A stretch of 64,000 nt of DNA from Lepidostoma basale (taxonomy: Eukaryota > Arthropoda > Insecta > Trichoptera > Lepidostomatidae). Made by a program: the position numbers and the translations under genes. The notes beneath the pieces were generated by a model. The model was not told where the DNA came from. It did not search any database and saw only the letters and a program-made list of their open reading frames with translations. The stretch covers positions 1-64,000 of the forward strand of contig JAHDVF020001471.1 in NCBI GenBank assembly GCA_022606425.2. Reading direction: 5' to 3'. Positions within the stretch are counted from its first letter, which is position 1. Each line of letters opens with the position of its first letter. Positions 30,387-40,628 of the stretch are shown one piece after another.

Positions 30387-33300
30387 TCAGATGGACTTAG
30401 ATCTGCTCCTATCCACATTGCGAGGCTGGAGGGGAAGAATATTGGCGCTCTGCGTACGACGAATGTTCTCAGTGGGTGAAGGAACGCCCGCCCCCCGCGG
30501 AGGAAGCGAAATGGGTCGATGCAGATAATAAGCCGTGGGGCCGATCTCCGTGTGGTGCCATGGACTCGTGGCTATCCTGGATAAAATATCAATTGAGTCC
30601 CGGCGCAGCATTCTAATACGAGATTTAAAACAATTCTATCGTACACATATCACGTTAGAATATAATGGATTGACACCGAGTTTTAACTCAAATTAACATA
30701 TTGTCTGCGGGGAGGATATAAATAATGCCAACGCGTAGGTAGGTACTTGAAATTGTAGGTAGGTACTAATGGTAACCGAAGGGGTACCATAAATTTAAAA
30801 CCCCTTTTGCTGACTGGTCGTAAACATTTAGAAGAGTATTTTCTAGATGGAATTTTTGTGTGAATTTATTTTCACTAAAACATGTCTAAGTATACATTAT
30901 AAGATACGAGTACAATTAAATGTTATTATATTTCAGCTACAAGCAACTCGTAGTAATAAGCGCGCGAATCCACCCACAGACAAAGTATTAAAATTCATTG
31001 AACAATGTTTATTTTATTAACTTTGTGCACAACACCAACTTTATTTAAAAAAATATTTAAAAAATACTAACATGTTTCGGACACAGAAGCCCTTCATCAG
31101 TGATATAAATATTATAAATACATTTTTTATTTCTTCTATATAGGCCATTCTTTGTGTTGTTTTGATGATTTATTTCTATTTTTCTTTTTTATACACTTTG
31201 TATACAACACTGATATTAAAAAATAATATTAAATAGACATGTTTCGGACAAACAGTCCTTCTTCAGTAAAGATACATATTTATAATTTTTTTTTTTTAAT
31301 TGTTGTTTACATAATCTGACAGATGTTATAAAGATTTATTTTGGAACGTTTATGCTTCTGTTAGGTATAACAAATATTATGATTCAATTTAAAATATAAA
31401 ATAATAATTTTAAGTTCTTATTGGGGTTCAGGTAATTACTTACAACAAAGGAAATATATCAAAGATTGGACTTGACGTTAAATTTATTTGATTATTAAAT
31501 GTATAAAAAAGAAATATAGAAATATATTTTTTTAATTCGTGATTGTGGCCAGTTTTGACAGATATTATAATGTGACCACATTCGTGATTTTTTTTAAATA
31601 TTTATATTACTGATGATTTGTTGTTGTTACATCATTATTCAAGAAACAATAAATAATATTAAAAGTGAATTTTTTTTTTTTTTAATTTATAGATTATTAT
31701 AATTATAGAATAAGAGCGAAAATGTAATACAGTTCTTAAAAAATCTTAGTATTTTTGGATTATCCTACAGCATAAAAGGGAGGCATAGAAGAACACTCAC
31801 CATATGATGATGTGGGGCCCATCATCCCTGCCATAGCACATGTACACGGTGCCGTACAGAAAGGCCAGACTGGTAACCCAGCATAGCGACTGGTGAAGGA
31901 TTTGTGGATTCTCCAGAATGACACCCAAGCTGTCATCAAAGGAGGACATGTATCCTTTGACGTTTTTGTACTTTCCAACAAAAAATCAAACATTTTATCA
32001 ATAAAATATACATCCTTACAAATTTAAAAGCAATACAAAAAGATAGAACTAATAAAAAAAATGTAACGCCAAATTATAAATCCTCAAAGTAGCCTTTATG
32101 GACTCCCAGGGGTCGATTTCGGCTAACTGAGGATCCATGTCAGCAAGAAAAAAAATTAGAACACGAGATTTAAATGAAGGTGCACTTGAGTAGACTGTTA
32201 CTTTCCATCAATATTCAGGCGTTTCAAAAATAACATAACATGTTATAATTACTGTAATATTATTACACCTACTATTGATTGTTTGTACATAATTCTAGGA
32301 TATTTAATAAAATTGGTATATGTATCTACATTATGGTGCTCGATAAGTAGGTGCAAGCTTTTTTCCGTCCCAAATTCATATATTCACTTACGTTTAAACT
32401 CTTTTAGATAAATGTCTAATTAAATAGTGTTGTTTACTATGTAAAAAAAATATCTATTGTTTCTTTGACAATGATGTAAAAACTCCATATAAAATAATAA
32501 ATACGAATGAAAACGTCAGTTTTCTAGATGTTTTATTATATTTTATGGGAATGACATGTTCGCCCTTCTAGGGCATTATCAAAAATATATTTTTGATAAT
32601 GCTTAAGAAGGGCGAAACATGTCATTCCCATAAAATATAATAAAACATTTAGAAAACTGACATTTTCATTCGTATTAATTATTTAAAAAAATATCCATTA
32701 TCCACTCTACAAAAAAAAAGTTTAGGAAATTTATATAACATATACCGCATAATAATGTGAACGAGGAAAAAAATGCATCTGGTCTAAAGGATAAAATCGC
32801 TTGGAAACCTGTGTTTCGATTTTTTTAATTTTTGGTTTTATACATTTTATATTTTTATTTCCAAATCGTGGATTCGGGAAATACTCTCTGAATTCCGTAA
32901 TTACGTATTTTTTATTTAAATAACTTAAAATATTCTACATGCACATATTTCACACGACACACGTTGTAATAAAAACTTTAAAATTCAAAAATATTATTTT
33001 ATAGATCAACAGTTTGTAATGACGTTATATGTTTACTCAATTTTAATTTAAATCAATTCATATATTTTTATTTCTGACGTTCTATAGAATATCCTTATAC
33101 ATCTTCAGTGTCATATTATATGTATATATAAAATAATTTCGAGGATTTGGTTTTTCTTCTAAAGAAGAGCCTCGGATTATCTTTCCGATGTATTTCATAA
33201 AAATACTCATGCCGATTGCCTTAAAATTATTTTTATTATATTATTTACGTGTTAAGAGTACACTTGCTCTCCAAAAGACTAATAAAATATTCGCCTTGAA

Positions 33301-36300
33301 ATATTTTACATTGACCAAACGAGATGGAAGTACCTTCCACAATTTTACGTCGCATATGTGATCCAAGAATGCGGCTTACGAAGGACACATTAAAACTCAT
33401 TGGGGATACTGGTGTAGTCCAATCGATGTATTTTGGTTGTCTAATTACTTAAAACGCAAAGGCATCTTAGGCCAGAGAAAAGGGTAACATCGTCCCATCA
33501 AGAGTTTAAAGACCGAAATTTTCGTGATTGGTTCAATTGAAAGCGGATTGTCTTATAAATGATAAAACACTGGAAAATAGCCACAACAAATAAGACACTT
33601 GAAGGCAGTAAAAACCCGCCCCAGATTGTGGCGATTATTTTTTATTTCGGGATGTGGAGGTGCTAATCGGTTTGGCACATGACCATTGGCATCTTTTTGT
33701 CAAACCAACCGGTTCGTTATTTTGTCCAGTTTGTTTTTTTACCCTGATGAAGTTCCGGCGGGAATATAAAGTGATGTAAAAACTACTGTTGAAAAAATAT
33801 ATTTAATGCCACACCACAAATTAAGTGCTTCACACGAAACAACAGAAATGACACGATCCATAAAAAATGATTGTTGTGGAGGAGGCCAAATCCTACACCG
33901 GGATGTAGCGCCGAAAAGAAGAAGAAAGAAAGTTTTATATAAAACTAGCGGACACGGCAGACGGTCTCCTCCCAGAACAAAAATATTTTCCCCCTAGAAC
34001 CAGAACATAGCGCCATCTACCGGGTCCAATTGTGAATCTAAACCATCCAGGGACCCACCCACTAAAACACAAAATTTCATCAAAATCGGTCCAGCCGTTT
34101 TGGAAAAGTTAAACTCTGTTACATACGCCCGTACAGAAGAATTATATACATGTATTGTATAAAGATGAATCTTTTGTCTCCGTCTACACATTAAAATAAA
34201 ATAGATTGGCGTTAAACATATTGTAACTTTGTGTATTGTATCACATGATACGAAAAAAATTAACTACAGCAACAGTTCAAAAGTCTTCTAAAGAAATTTA
34301 TAAAAAAAACTTGAGCCTTATTTATTCAATACGTAGGAACAATACCACTTATAGCACACACAGGTATGTGCAATTACCTACGTAGATTTTTTGAATATAA
34401 AAATGGCCATGTTCGCTTTGAGTTGTCTGGTTAATGTACATTATTTAACCTCTGTTAGCGGAGGTCGGATTCTGTGGATTGATCCAGCGCCTCGAAAAGA
34501 ACAAATGCATTGATGAATCTATAACGGGAGTGAGCTGGAGTGTTTGAAAACGTATTGGTGATTATTTTTTTCGTCTTCTGAATTTGTGCGTCCCCTTTTA
34601 TCCGAGGAAACTTCTGGAATAAATACAAAATGTACTACACGTACAGAACGTTTATGGTGAGTACAGACATTAAAATATTTACAGAACTATTAAATGATAG
34701 GATATATCACCCAATAATTTATACGAAATAATACGTCTATTTTCTAGAAGTTTTATTATAATTTATATAGAAGAAATGTTTAAGGCATTATCAAATGAAA
34801 TAAAAAGTGAAACATTTTATTCCTATAAATTATAATAAAACTTCTAGAAAACAGACGTTTACATTCGTATAAATGATTTAAAATAGAGTTTTATATCATT
34901 ATTCAAGAAACAATAAATGACTGTGAATTTCTATTTTCTAGAAAATTTATTATATTTTATGAGATTGACATGTTTCATATTTGATAATGCCTTAGATTGG
35001 CGAAACATGTCATTCCCTTTAAATATAATAAAACTTTAAAAAACAGAAGCGTTCATTAGAATTAGTTATTTGATATGAAATTTTTCATCATTGTTCAAGA
35101 AACAATAGATAGGATATGATATTAACCCTTTATTTCACTTTTTTTTATTACTCTGTACTAAAAAAAAAGAAATTATTTGTAAAATCGTTATCAATAAGTT
35201 TCTTATTGATAGCGATTGAAAAAAAATACGTATTTATCATTTTTCAATAGCAGAGAATTGGGGGTGTTTTCTTATGAATTGCTTAATTGTATATTTTTTT
35301 ATAATAAACAATCTTTCGACAGTTCAATAAAAGCATTAAGTGAAATGTAAACTAGTTTTTTTTTACTGTTTAAACACTTCTTGCCTGTGAAAATCCGCAA
35401 GCTTTAGAAATTTACGCAATCGGTGCGTGTCAACTTCCTGGGAATGTAACATATTATATATTACATTCGCGTCTCCCGCGGGGCGAAAAGAGAAGGATGG
35501 AGTGCCGCATCGGTTAAAGCGTGACCGTCCATTCTTTCTGCCAACCCTTTCGGGGAGACGGCGTGATGGTTAGTTAGTTAGTTAGTTACATTAAAATGCA
35601 CTTACAGAAGACCATTAAGGGAAGTTCTATTGGATACATATTCCCATGTTTTGGCGGTAAAATTATTATATGATTCTTCTACATTATTGATTGTTTAATT
35701 TTGAACACTATTTATTCTTATTTTCACAATTTATACTTATTTAAATTGTCGCGACAGCTGTTTATCCAACCGATGATCCGGCGTTCTTATTTGCAAATGG
35801 AATGGCAATGTGTTTTTTTAATATTTATACGTTTAAGAATGGATTCATTAACCGTATTTTTTTTTAATTACTAATTTTATTTATTTCTATTTTTCTTTTT
35901 TATACACTTTGTATATACAACGCTTATATTAAAAAATAAAAGTATGTAGACATGTTTCGGACAAACAGTCCTTAACAACACAAAGTATGGCGTTTATAAA
36001 AGAAACTAATTTTATTTATAATACTTTCCGCGGATTATACGATTTTTTTTACTTTTTATTGTAAAGAATTTGTTAAAACATAATTAACTTCAAGATTTCA
36101 AAATAATTTTACCCCTTGTTACAGGGTACCTACTGGTAAGGCCCACATTGACGATAAAGTTTAGTGACAGTAGTATCAAAATATTTGTTCCTAAGAGTCA
36201 TAAAGTTTTGAACAAAATGAGTTATGATGGTCGTATCAGATTTTCATGATGTTTTTACTGCGTCCAGGGCAATTGTCTATCTAAACGGTTAATTTTACTA

Positions 36301-39300
36301 TACTAAATACTGTGTGTGGTATAAACTATGCTATAATACATACTTGATACTGTGTCGATGAAAACATAATATGTATTATAGATAACCCGTTTCGGCCAAA
36401 AAATCACTTAAGACTTTATTGCTCAATAACGCGCAAACAGGTTAACATTTTGACAACAAAAATACTCACCTGATTAGCTATGAAGAACACCATAACCCTC
36501 GTGAGCTGGACAAAGACCTTCCATGTCTTGATACTGTGAAGGGTCAGGATTAGGTTGATTGTATCCTGAAAAAGGTTAATCCTAATCTAGGGCTGGATCA
36601 TGTTTTTGTAGATTTTATTTTCGATAAACGAATTTCGAGAATATAAAATTCGATCAGCGATATTAAATGATAATTTGAACGGATCATTTTTAAATGTTTC
36701 ACTTCAATGAGGCAGAGAGAATGGATCGCCACACTACTCTACCCTGGCACACCTCTTTAGATTCCTCCACATTCATACAGCGAGTCATACACGCACGTCG
36801 ATTCTTCCGACTTCTAACATGACCAACCTTTAAAATTTGATTAATTTGGTCATGCCATGTTTTCCTCGGTCTGCCTCGACTCCGTATTCCATTTATATCA
36901 TTAACGTATACTTTCTTAACCATTCTTTCTCCATCCATGCGCTCCATATGTCCGAACCAACGCAGCGATCCTTTCATAATTTTGTTCATAATACGTTATT
37001 CCGCTCTACATACCTTTCTTATATCAGCATTTGAGATTCTGTCTACCACACATACGTCTTAGGGACCTCATCTCTACCGCAATTATTCTGCTCTCATCCT
37101 TCTTCTGCCAGTTCCATGCTTCGCTTCCATACATTAGAGTTGGGACCAGAACTCCATTGTGAACGGCCGTTTACGCTTTCATTGATAAATTCTTGTTTCC
37201 AATAACTATTTTTAAAGCTCCATTCACTTTGTTACCCGCACCAACCCTTCTTTCCCTTCTTTCGACGTCACTATCCGTTCGGCCATCCGCTGTGAACATG
37301 CTACCTTAATACACAAATTCACTCACCTGCTCCAAATTATCTTCGTTCACACTTATGTTACAAACTGTCATTTGCTCTTCCCTTTCAAAAACCATCACCT
37401 TTGACTTTCCGACATTCATATATATAAACATACAAAAAATGGAAAGATGGTAGATTCGGCTGTCCACAACTTTTTTATAATTTAGTTTAACCACTCTACG
37501 TATTTGAACGTACGGGATACGTTCACTTTGACTGTACCATTCTGCGCTATCCCGTATCACGTACGCGCTTGAGAAAAAGTAATGTACCTACCTAAAATGT
37601 ACAAACTGTTAGGGATACGCGCGTGTGCCAACAACACTTGAGTACAAGTATTCATAAATATGACAGTTTTACAAGGGTCAGGCGAAGTGTGCGGCCGAGT
37701 ATTTGACGTTTCGTAATTTAAAAAATAAAATTAATACTTATCTAATATAATGAAATTTCATTAATAAAAAAACTGGGTTTTTTTTGCACGTTTCTCGGAA
37801 AATAACCTGAAGGTTAGGTAGGGCGGTTAAGACAAATGTATAATTATTTTTCATTATAACAACTTAGTAAAAAAATATTTTAAACAATTTGTATTACATA
37901 TTATTATATTTTGATTTTTTTTATGTTATTAAAACCAATTAACATATAAATTTATTGAATATAACCTATTTATTTGAATCGTCTGATTATCGAATATTAC
38001 ATGTTTTTAAAACATATGAGCATAATTATTTCAATACACGCTATAATTTTACCGTAGGTATGCTTATTCGTATTTTCAACAACCAAAGTATCACAATTTT
38101 TTTGATTCACAAACAATCATGACGTTATCGATTGTATCGAAATAGAAAATATCGGGATTTAGTTTCGTTTGTATCAAAATTGACAAAGGCGTTTTTTAAT
38201 AATAAGCCATCACTGAAGATGTTGATTCAATCTTACATTTTTAAACCGTCATACGCCTAGACATAACATTCCTTCCGCATAATTAGAGTGCCGCCATTTT
38301 CGCAACATGCGCACTATTTAACATATATAGACCAATCAGACTTCTTTAAATTGCCTTGTCATTTGTCGCGCGTGCGCGCGGCTATTTTAATATCAAGACA
38401 GTGGCTTCTCATTAGATGGATATACACTATATTATACTTTTTTTTACCTGTAGACAGATCTCCCACCACGGCAATCTCCTGAAGATCGACCTCCTGAACA
38501 TTATGTACGTCAGCTGGGATATTAATTTAATTATTGAGAGAATAAAAATTATTGTAGGAATGGTGGAGAAGAAGTCATCACCACATTTTAGAAAATTTAG
38601 TGTCTGCAATCAAATCATAAGAGTCTTTTAGGTTTTCGGTATACATGATTCTGTAAAATTAACATGTTTTGACAGTTGTTAGTAACAAAATCATTAAATC
38701 TATTTAAAATTATTCTTTGCGTTGAAGATATTGGTATACACAAGAAAGACACTATAGAAATAGGCTATATTTGATTAGAGAGTGAGAGAGTATTGTAAAA
38801 ACTCATAATATTAATAAGGATTAATTGTATCTCAATAGAGACGAAGATGTAAATTGTTTTCTGGGAACAGAATATGGTGGCCGAGGCGCTTACAGGATTT
38901 GCAGAGCCTTTCACAGTGCATTAATAAAGATTTTTGGTTAATGCTTCCCAATCTTAATAGATGACGCTAGTGTAGAGTGAACTAAAAAATGTGAATATAG
39001 GGGCAGCATTCTAGCATATATACAATTTCCAAAAACTGTTAAAACATAAAGCGATCGCTCAACCCAACCAATGACAGGTCATAAGTCCTGTAAGCGCCTC
39101 GGCCACCATATTCTGTTCCCAGAAAACAATTTACATCTTCGTCTCTATTGAGATACAATTAATCCTTATAAAAAATAATTTATCCGCAATGGGTAAAATC
39201 CAGTATTTGTCTACAAGAATTTGTATACATTCAAAATGTTGTCATAATGTTAAATTTGCTAAATTACCTCGTTAAGTGATTTTTCAGCAAAATAAAAATG

Positions 39301-39339
39301 TTTTGGCATCGGAATTGGCTTGCTGCTTTCGACAGGAAA
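30387..39339 (-). CDS. multi-pass membrane protein, 3' exons (gene B)
   Basis: Five exons in descending order: 39339-39268, 38603-38448, 36565-36470, 31970-31801 and 30576-30387. Phases agree (0, 0, 0, 2) and the GT-AG sites are mostly good. The 227 residues have hydrophobic segments at about 35-60 (TIPTIIFILSIIKLISQLTY), 93-106 (VFVQLTRVMVFFIA) and 138-154 (CWVTSLAFLYGTVYMCY). They end in a Pro/Arg/Ser-rich, positively charged tail (RPISLPPRGAGVPSP ... NVDRSRSKSI). No start codon is visible: exon 1 begins in phase 0 after a splice acceptor, so upstream exons are needed. It may be the 3' half of the gene at 40629-46615 (see findings). I do not recognise the family; no receptor or channel signature is evident. 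Introns are full of repeats. Confidence 0.5.
31010..31130 (-). repeat. family P2 repeat with hammerhead-like core
   Basis: On the minus strand (31100-31074): CTGATGA-A-GGGC-TTCTGT-GTCC-GAAAC, followed by ATGTTAG. A four-pair stem (with one G-U) lies between exact CTGATGA and GAAAC boxes. The adjacent copy at 31160-31300 has the same architecture. Confidence 0.55.
31160..31300 (-). repeat. family P2 repeat, second copy
   Basis: On the minus strand (31266-31241): CTGAAGA-A-GGAC-TGTTT-GTCC-GAAAC, a perfect four-pair stem. It is followed downstream by CAGTGTTGTATACAAAGTG, also found in the 35875-35985 copy. Confidence 0.6.
32455..32720. repeat. family P1 palindrome, well preserved
   Basis: The core palindrome 32501-32675 has arms of about 84 bases (ATACGAATGAAAACGTCAGT... 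and its reverse complement) with few mismatches. The centre is TTGATAATGCTTAAGAAGGG then CGAAACATGTCAT. The outer flank ATTGTTTCTTTGACAATGATG matches the tips of the other copies. Confidence 0.7.
33735..33785 (+). repeat. single hammerhead-like stem-loop (P6-like), degenerate
   Basis: CTGATGA-AG-TTCC-GGCG-GGAA: an intact CTGATGA box and a four-pair stem, but the GAAAC box is replaced by TATAAAG. Confidence 0.3.
33870..33925 (+). mobile_element. LINE-F tail fragment
   Basis: GTGGAGGAGGCCAAATCCTA and CACCGGGATGTAGCGCCG match the end of the LINE-F copy at 42065-42520. Confidence 0.5.
33945..34165 (-). mobile_element. short non-autonomous Helitron
   Basis: On the minus strand it begins near TCTTTATACAATACATGTAT and runs through AAAACGGCTGGACCGATTTT. 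It ends CCGTGTCCGCTAG followed by TTT. The AACGGCTGG(A/C)(C/T)C motif and terminal CTAG match the Helitron at 6240-6665. Confidence 0.65.
34721..34870. repeat. family P1 palindrome
   Basis: ATACGAAATAATACGTCTAT ... and its reverse complement ... ACGTTTACATTCGTAT, centred on AGGCATTATCAAATG. Confidence 0.6.
34895..35110. repeat. family P1 palindrome with terminal tips
   Basis: Core about 34925-35065, centre GATAATGCCTTAGATTGGC then GAAACATGTCATTCCC. Tips ATTATTCAAGAAACAATAAA (left) and ATTGTTCAAGAAACAATAGA (right) match those beside other copies. Directly adjoins the preceding P1 copy. Confidence 0.6.
35465..35590 (+). mobile_element. SINE3 copy (with LINE-A tail)
   Basis: GCGTCTCCCGCGGGGCGAAA ... 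GTGCCGCATCGGTTAAAG, then the LINE-A-like 3' end TCCATTCTTTCTGCC ... CGGGGAGACGGCGTGATGG and a (TTAG)n tail. Confidence 0.65.
35875..35985 (-). repeat. family P2 fragment
   Basis: Shares ATACACTTTGTATATACAAC and GACATGTTTCGGACAAACAG with 31160-31300 but is truncated inside the stem region. Confidence 0.5.
36703..37425 (-). mobile_element. LINE-A 3' region
   Basis: Minus strand: EQMTVCNISVNEDNLEQVSE, then a degraded middle, then MNKIMKGSLRWFGHMERMDG, SRGRPRKTWHDQINQILKVG and CMTRCMNVEESKEVCQGRVV. One of the longer LINE-A copies. It begins about 140 bp upstream of gene B exon 3 (36470-36565). Confidence 0.7.
38814..39169. mobile_element. MITE with perfect 84-bp terminal inverted repeats
   Basis: The arms 38814-38897 and 39086-39169 are exact reverse complements over 84 bases (starting ATAAGGATTAATTGTATCTC). 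They enclose a 188-bp AT-rich centre with no coding frame. A second, one-armed copy lies at 58395-58900. Intron of gene B. Confidence 0.75.
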
Positions 39340-39499
39340 CTAAAATCAACGAAAACGAATACATTTTATTCACAAAATAGTATTTTTCGATAAGCCATGA
39401 AAAATGCTATGCACAAATACAATATTTTCCTAGTCTGTCCTCGAAAAATAACATTCAAAACTTTGAAATCAAACGTCATATATATTTTCTTATATTTTC

Positions 39500-40036
39500 A
39501 TTCGACACCTCTATCATACACAGAGTATACACACATTCCTCTAAGAGATCTCATTTCTACTGCATTTATTCTTTCATCCTTATTTTGCAGTCCATGCTTC
39601 GCTTCCATACGTAAGGGTCGGTATAAGAACACCATTGTGCACTGCCATTTTAGCTTTTTTGGATAGGTTTTTGTTTGCGATGACAACTTTAAGTGCACCA
39701 TTCACTTTGTTGCCTGCCCCAACCCTTATTTCAATGTCCCTCTCCACTCGCCCATCTTTTGTAAACATACTACTCAAATCCACGTACTCATCTACTTGCT
39801 CCAAATTTTCACCATTCACGCTAATGTTGCAGACTGTCATGATTTCTTATTTTTCAAAAATCATTACCTTGGATTTATTCACATTCGTCATCAGATCATT
39901 TCGCATGCATACCTCATACATATTATTCATCGGGACTTGTAGTTCATGCTCGTTGTCTGCAAATAGGACAGCGTCATCCGCATACAAGAGACAGGTTACT
40001 GACACTCCGGTCATTTTGGCATCTGCATCCAACCCT
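39500..40036 (-). pseudogene. LINE-A reverse transcriptase fragment with catalytic YADD box
   Basis: The minus strand reads VTCLLYADDAVLFADNEHEL, where YADD is the catalytic motif of reverse transcriptase. A second frame gives MTVCNISVNGENLEQVDEYV, RDIEIRVGAGNKVNGALKVV and PTLTYGSEAW. This is the only LINE-A piece with the catalytic box. It is cut at its 5' side by the TTAA-flanked MITE at 40041. Confidence 0.75.
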
Positions 40037-40040
40037 TTAA

Positions 40041-40515
40041 CCCCTTACCGCATACTGGCTCATATATGATCCAAAATAATATTTCGCCATAAAAAACAAC
40101 AAAATAATAAAATATGTCTTGCTTCTAGCATAGATAGTAAAGTTTTATCTATGATCCGCGTTCCTAGTTGTCAAACTTCTTGCTAGATGTCTCTGGTTGT
40201 ACTAGATGTGCGTTCGACTGTTTCCAATTGTCGGTTTATGATTTTCTGTACAAACGTAATATTGAAAAGTGTTATTATTTTTGTTTGTAAAACGCTATAA
40301 ATATTTATTTTACACTGTTTTACTATTATTTTCATTAGATAAGTAATAAAATGATCACCTTTATATAAAATTATGGATATAACTAGAAATATTTTTTTTG
40401 GATTTTATATAGGAAAAAATAAATTATTTGGAAAATAAAAAAATACGTATTTTTTTCATAATTTACACATCACATATATTTTTTGACAAATTAAAAAAAA
40501 TCATGCAGTAAGGGG
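40041..40515. mobile_element. piggyBac-type MITE
   Basis: Short inverted ends CCCCTTACCGCATAC (left) and CATGCAGTAAGGGG (right). TTAA lies directly left (40037-40040) and CTAA directly right (one change from TTAA). TTAA is the piggyBac target. No coding capacity; about 475 bp. Confidence 0.55.
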
Positions 40516-40540
40516 CTAAGCTCTTTTATACTTTTGTTTA

Positions 40541-40565
40541 CATTGTTCAAGAAACAATAAATAAA
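40541..40565. repeat. tip of a family P1 repeat
   Basis: ATTGTTCAAGAAACAATAAA, the terminal motif found at the edges of the P1 palindromes, here without the core. Confidence 0.35.
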
Positions 40566-40628
40566 ATTGAGATTCGAGGCGTAATATTATGAAGTAAAGA
40601 TGTGGGTGTTGGTAATGACCTGGTGGTA

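Noticed and set aside
38427..38609. Gene B exon 2 as a stand-alone 60-residue protein
   Set aside because: The frame lacks a true ATG start and continues past a GT donor into intron. It fits better as a spliced exon.
30387..39339. Gene B as meckelin/TMEM67
   Set aside because: A short similarity (PMP...KLISQLT) caught the eye, but the Cys-rich N-terminus, the family C-terminus and the spacing do not match.
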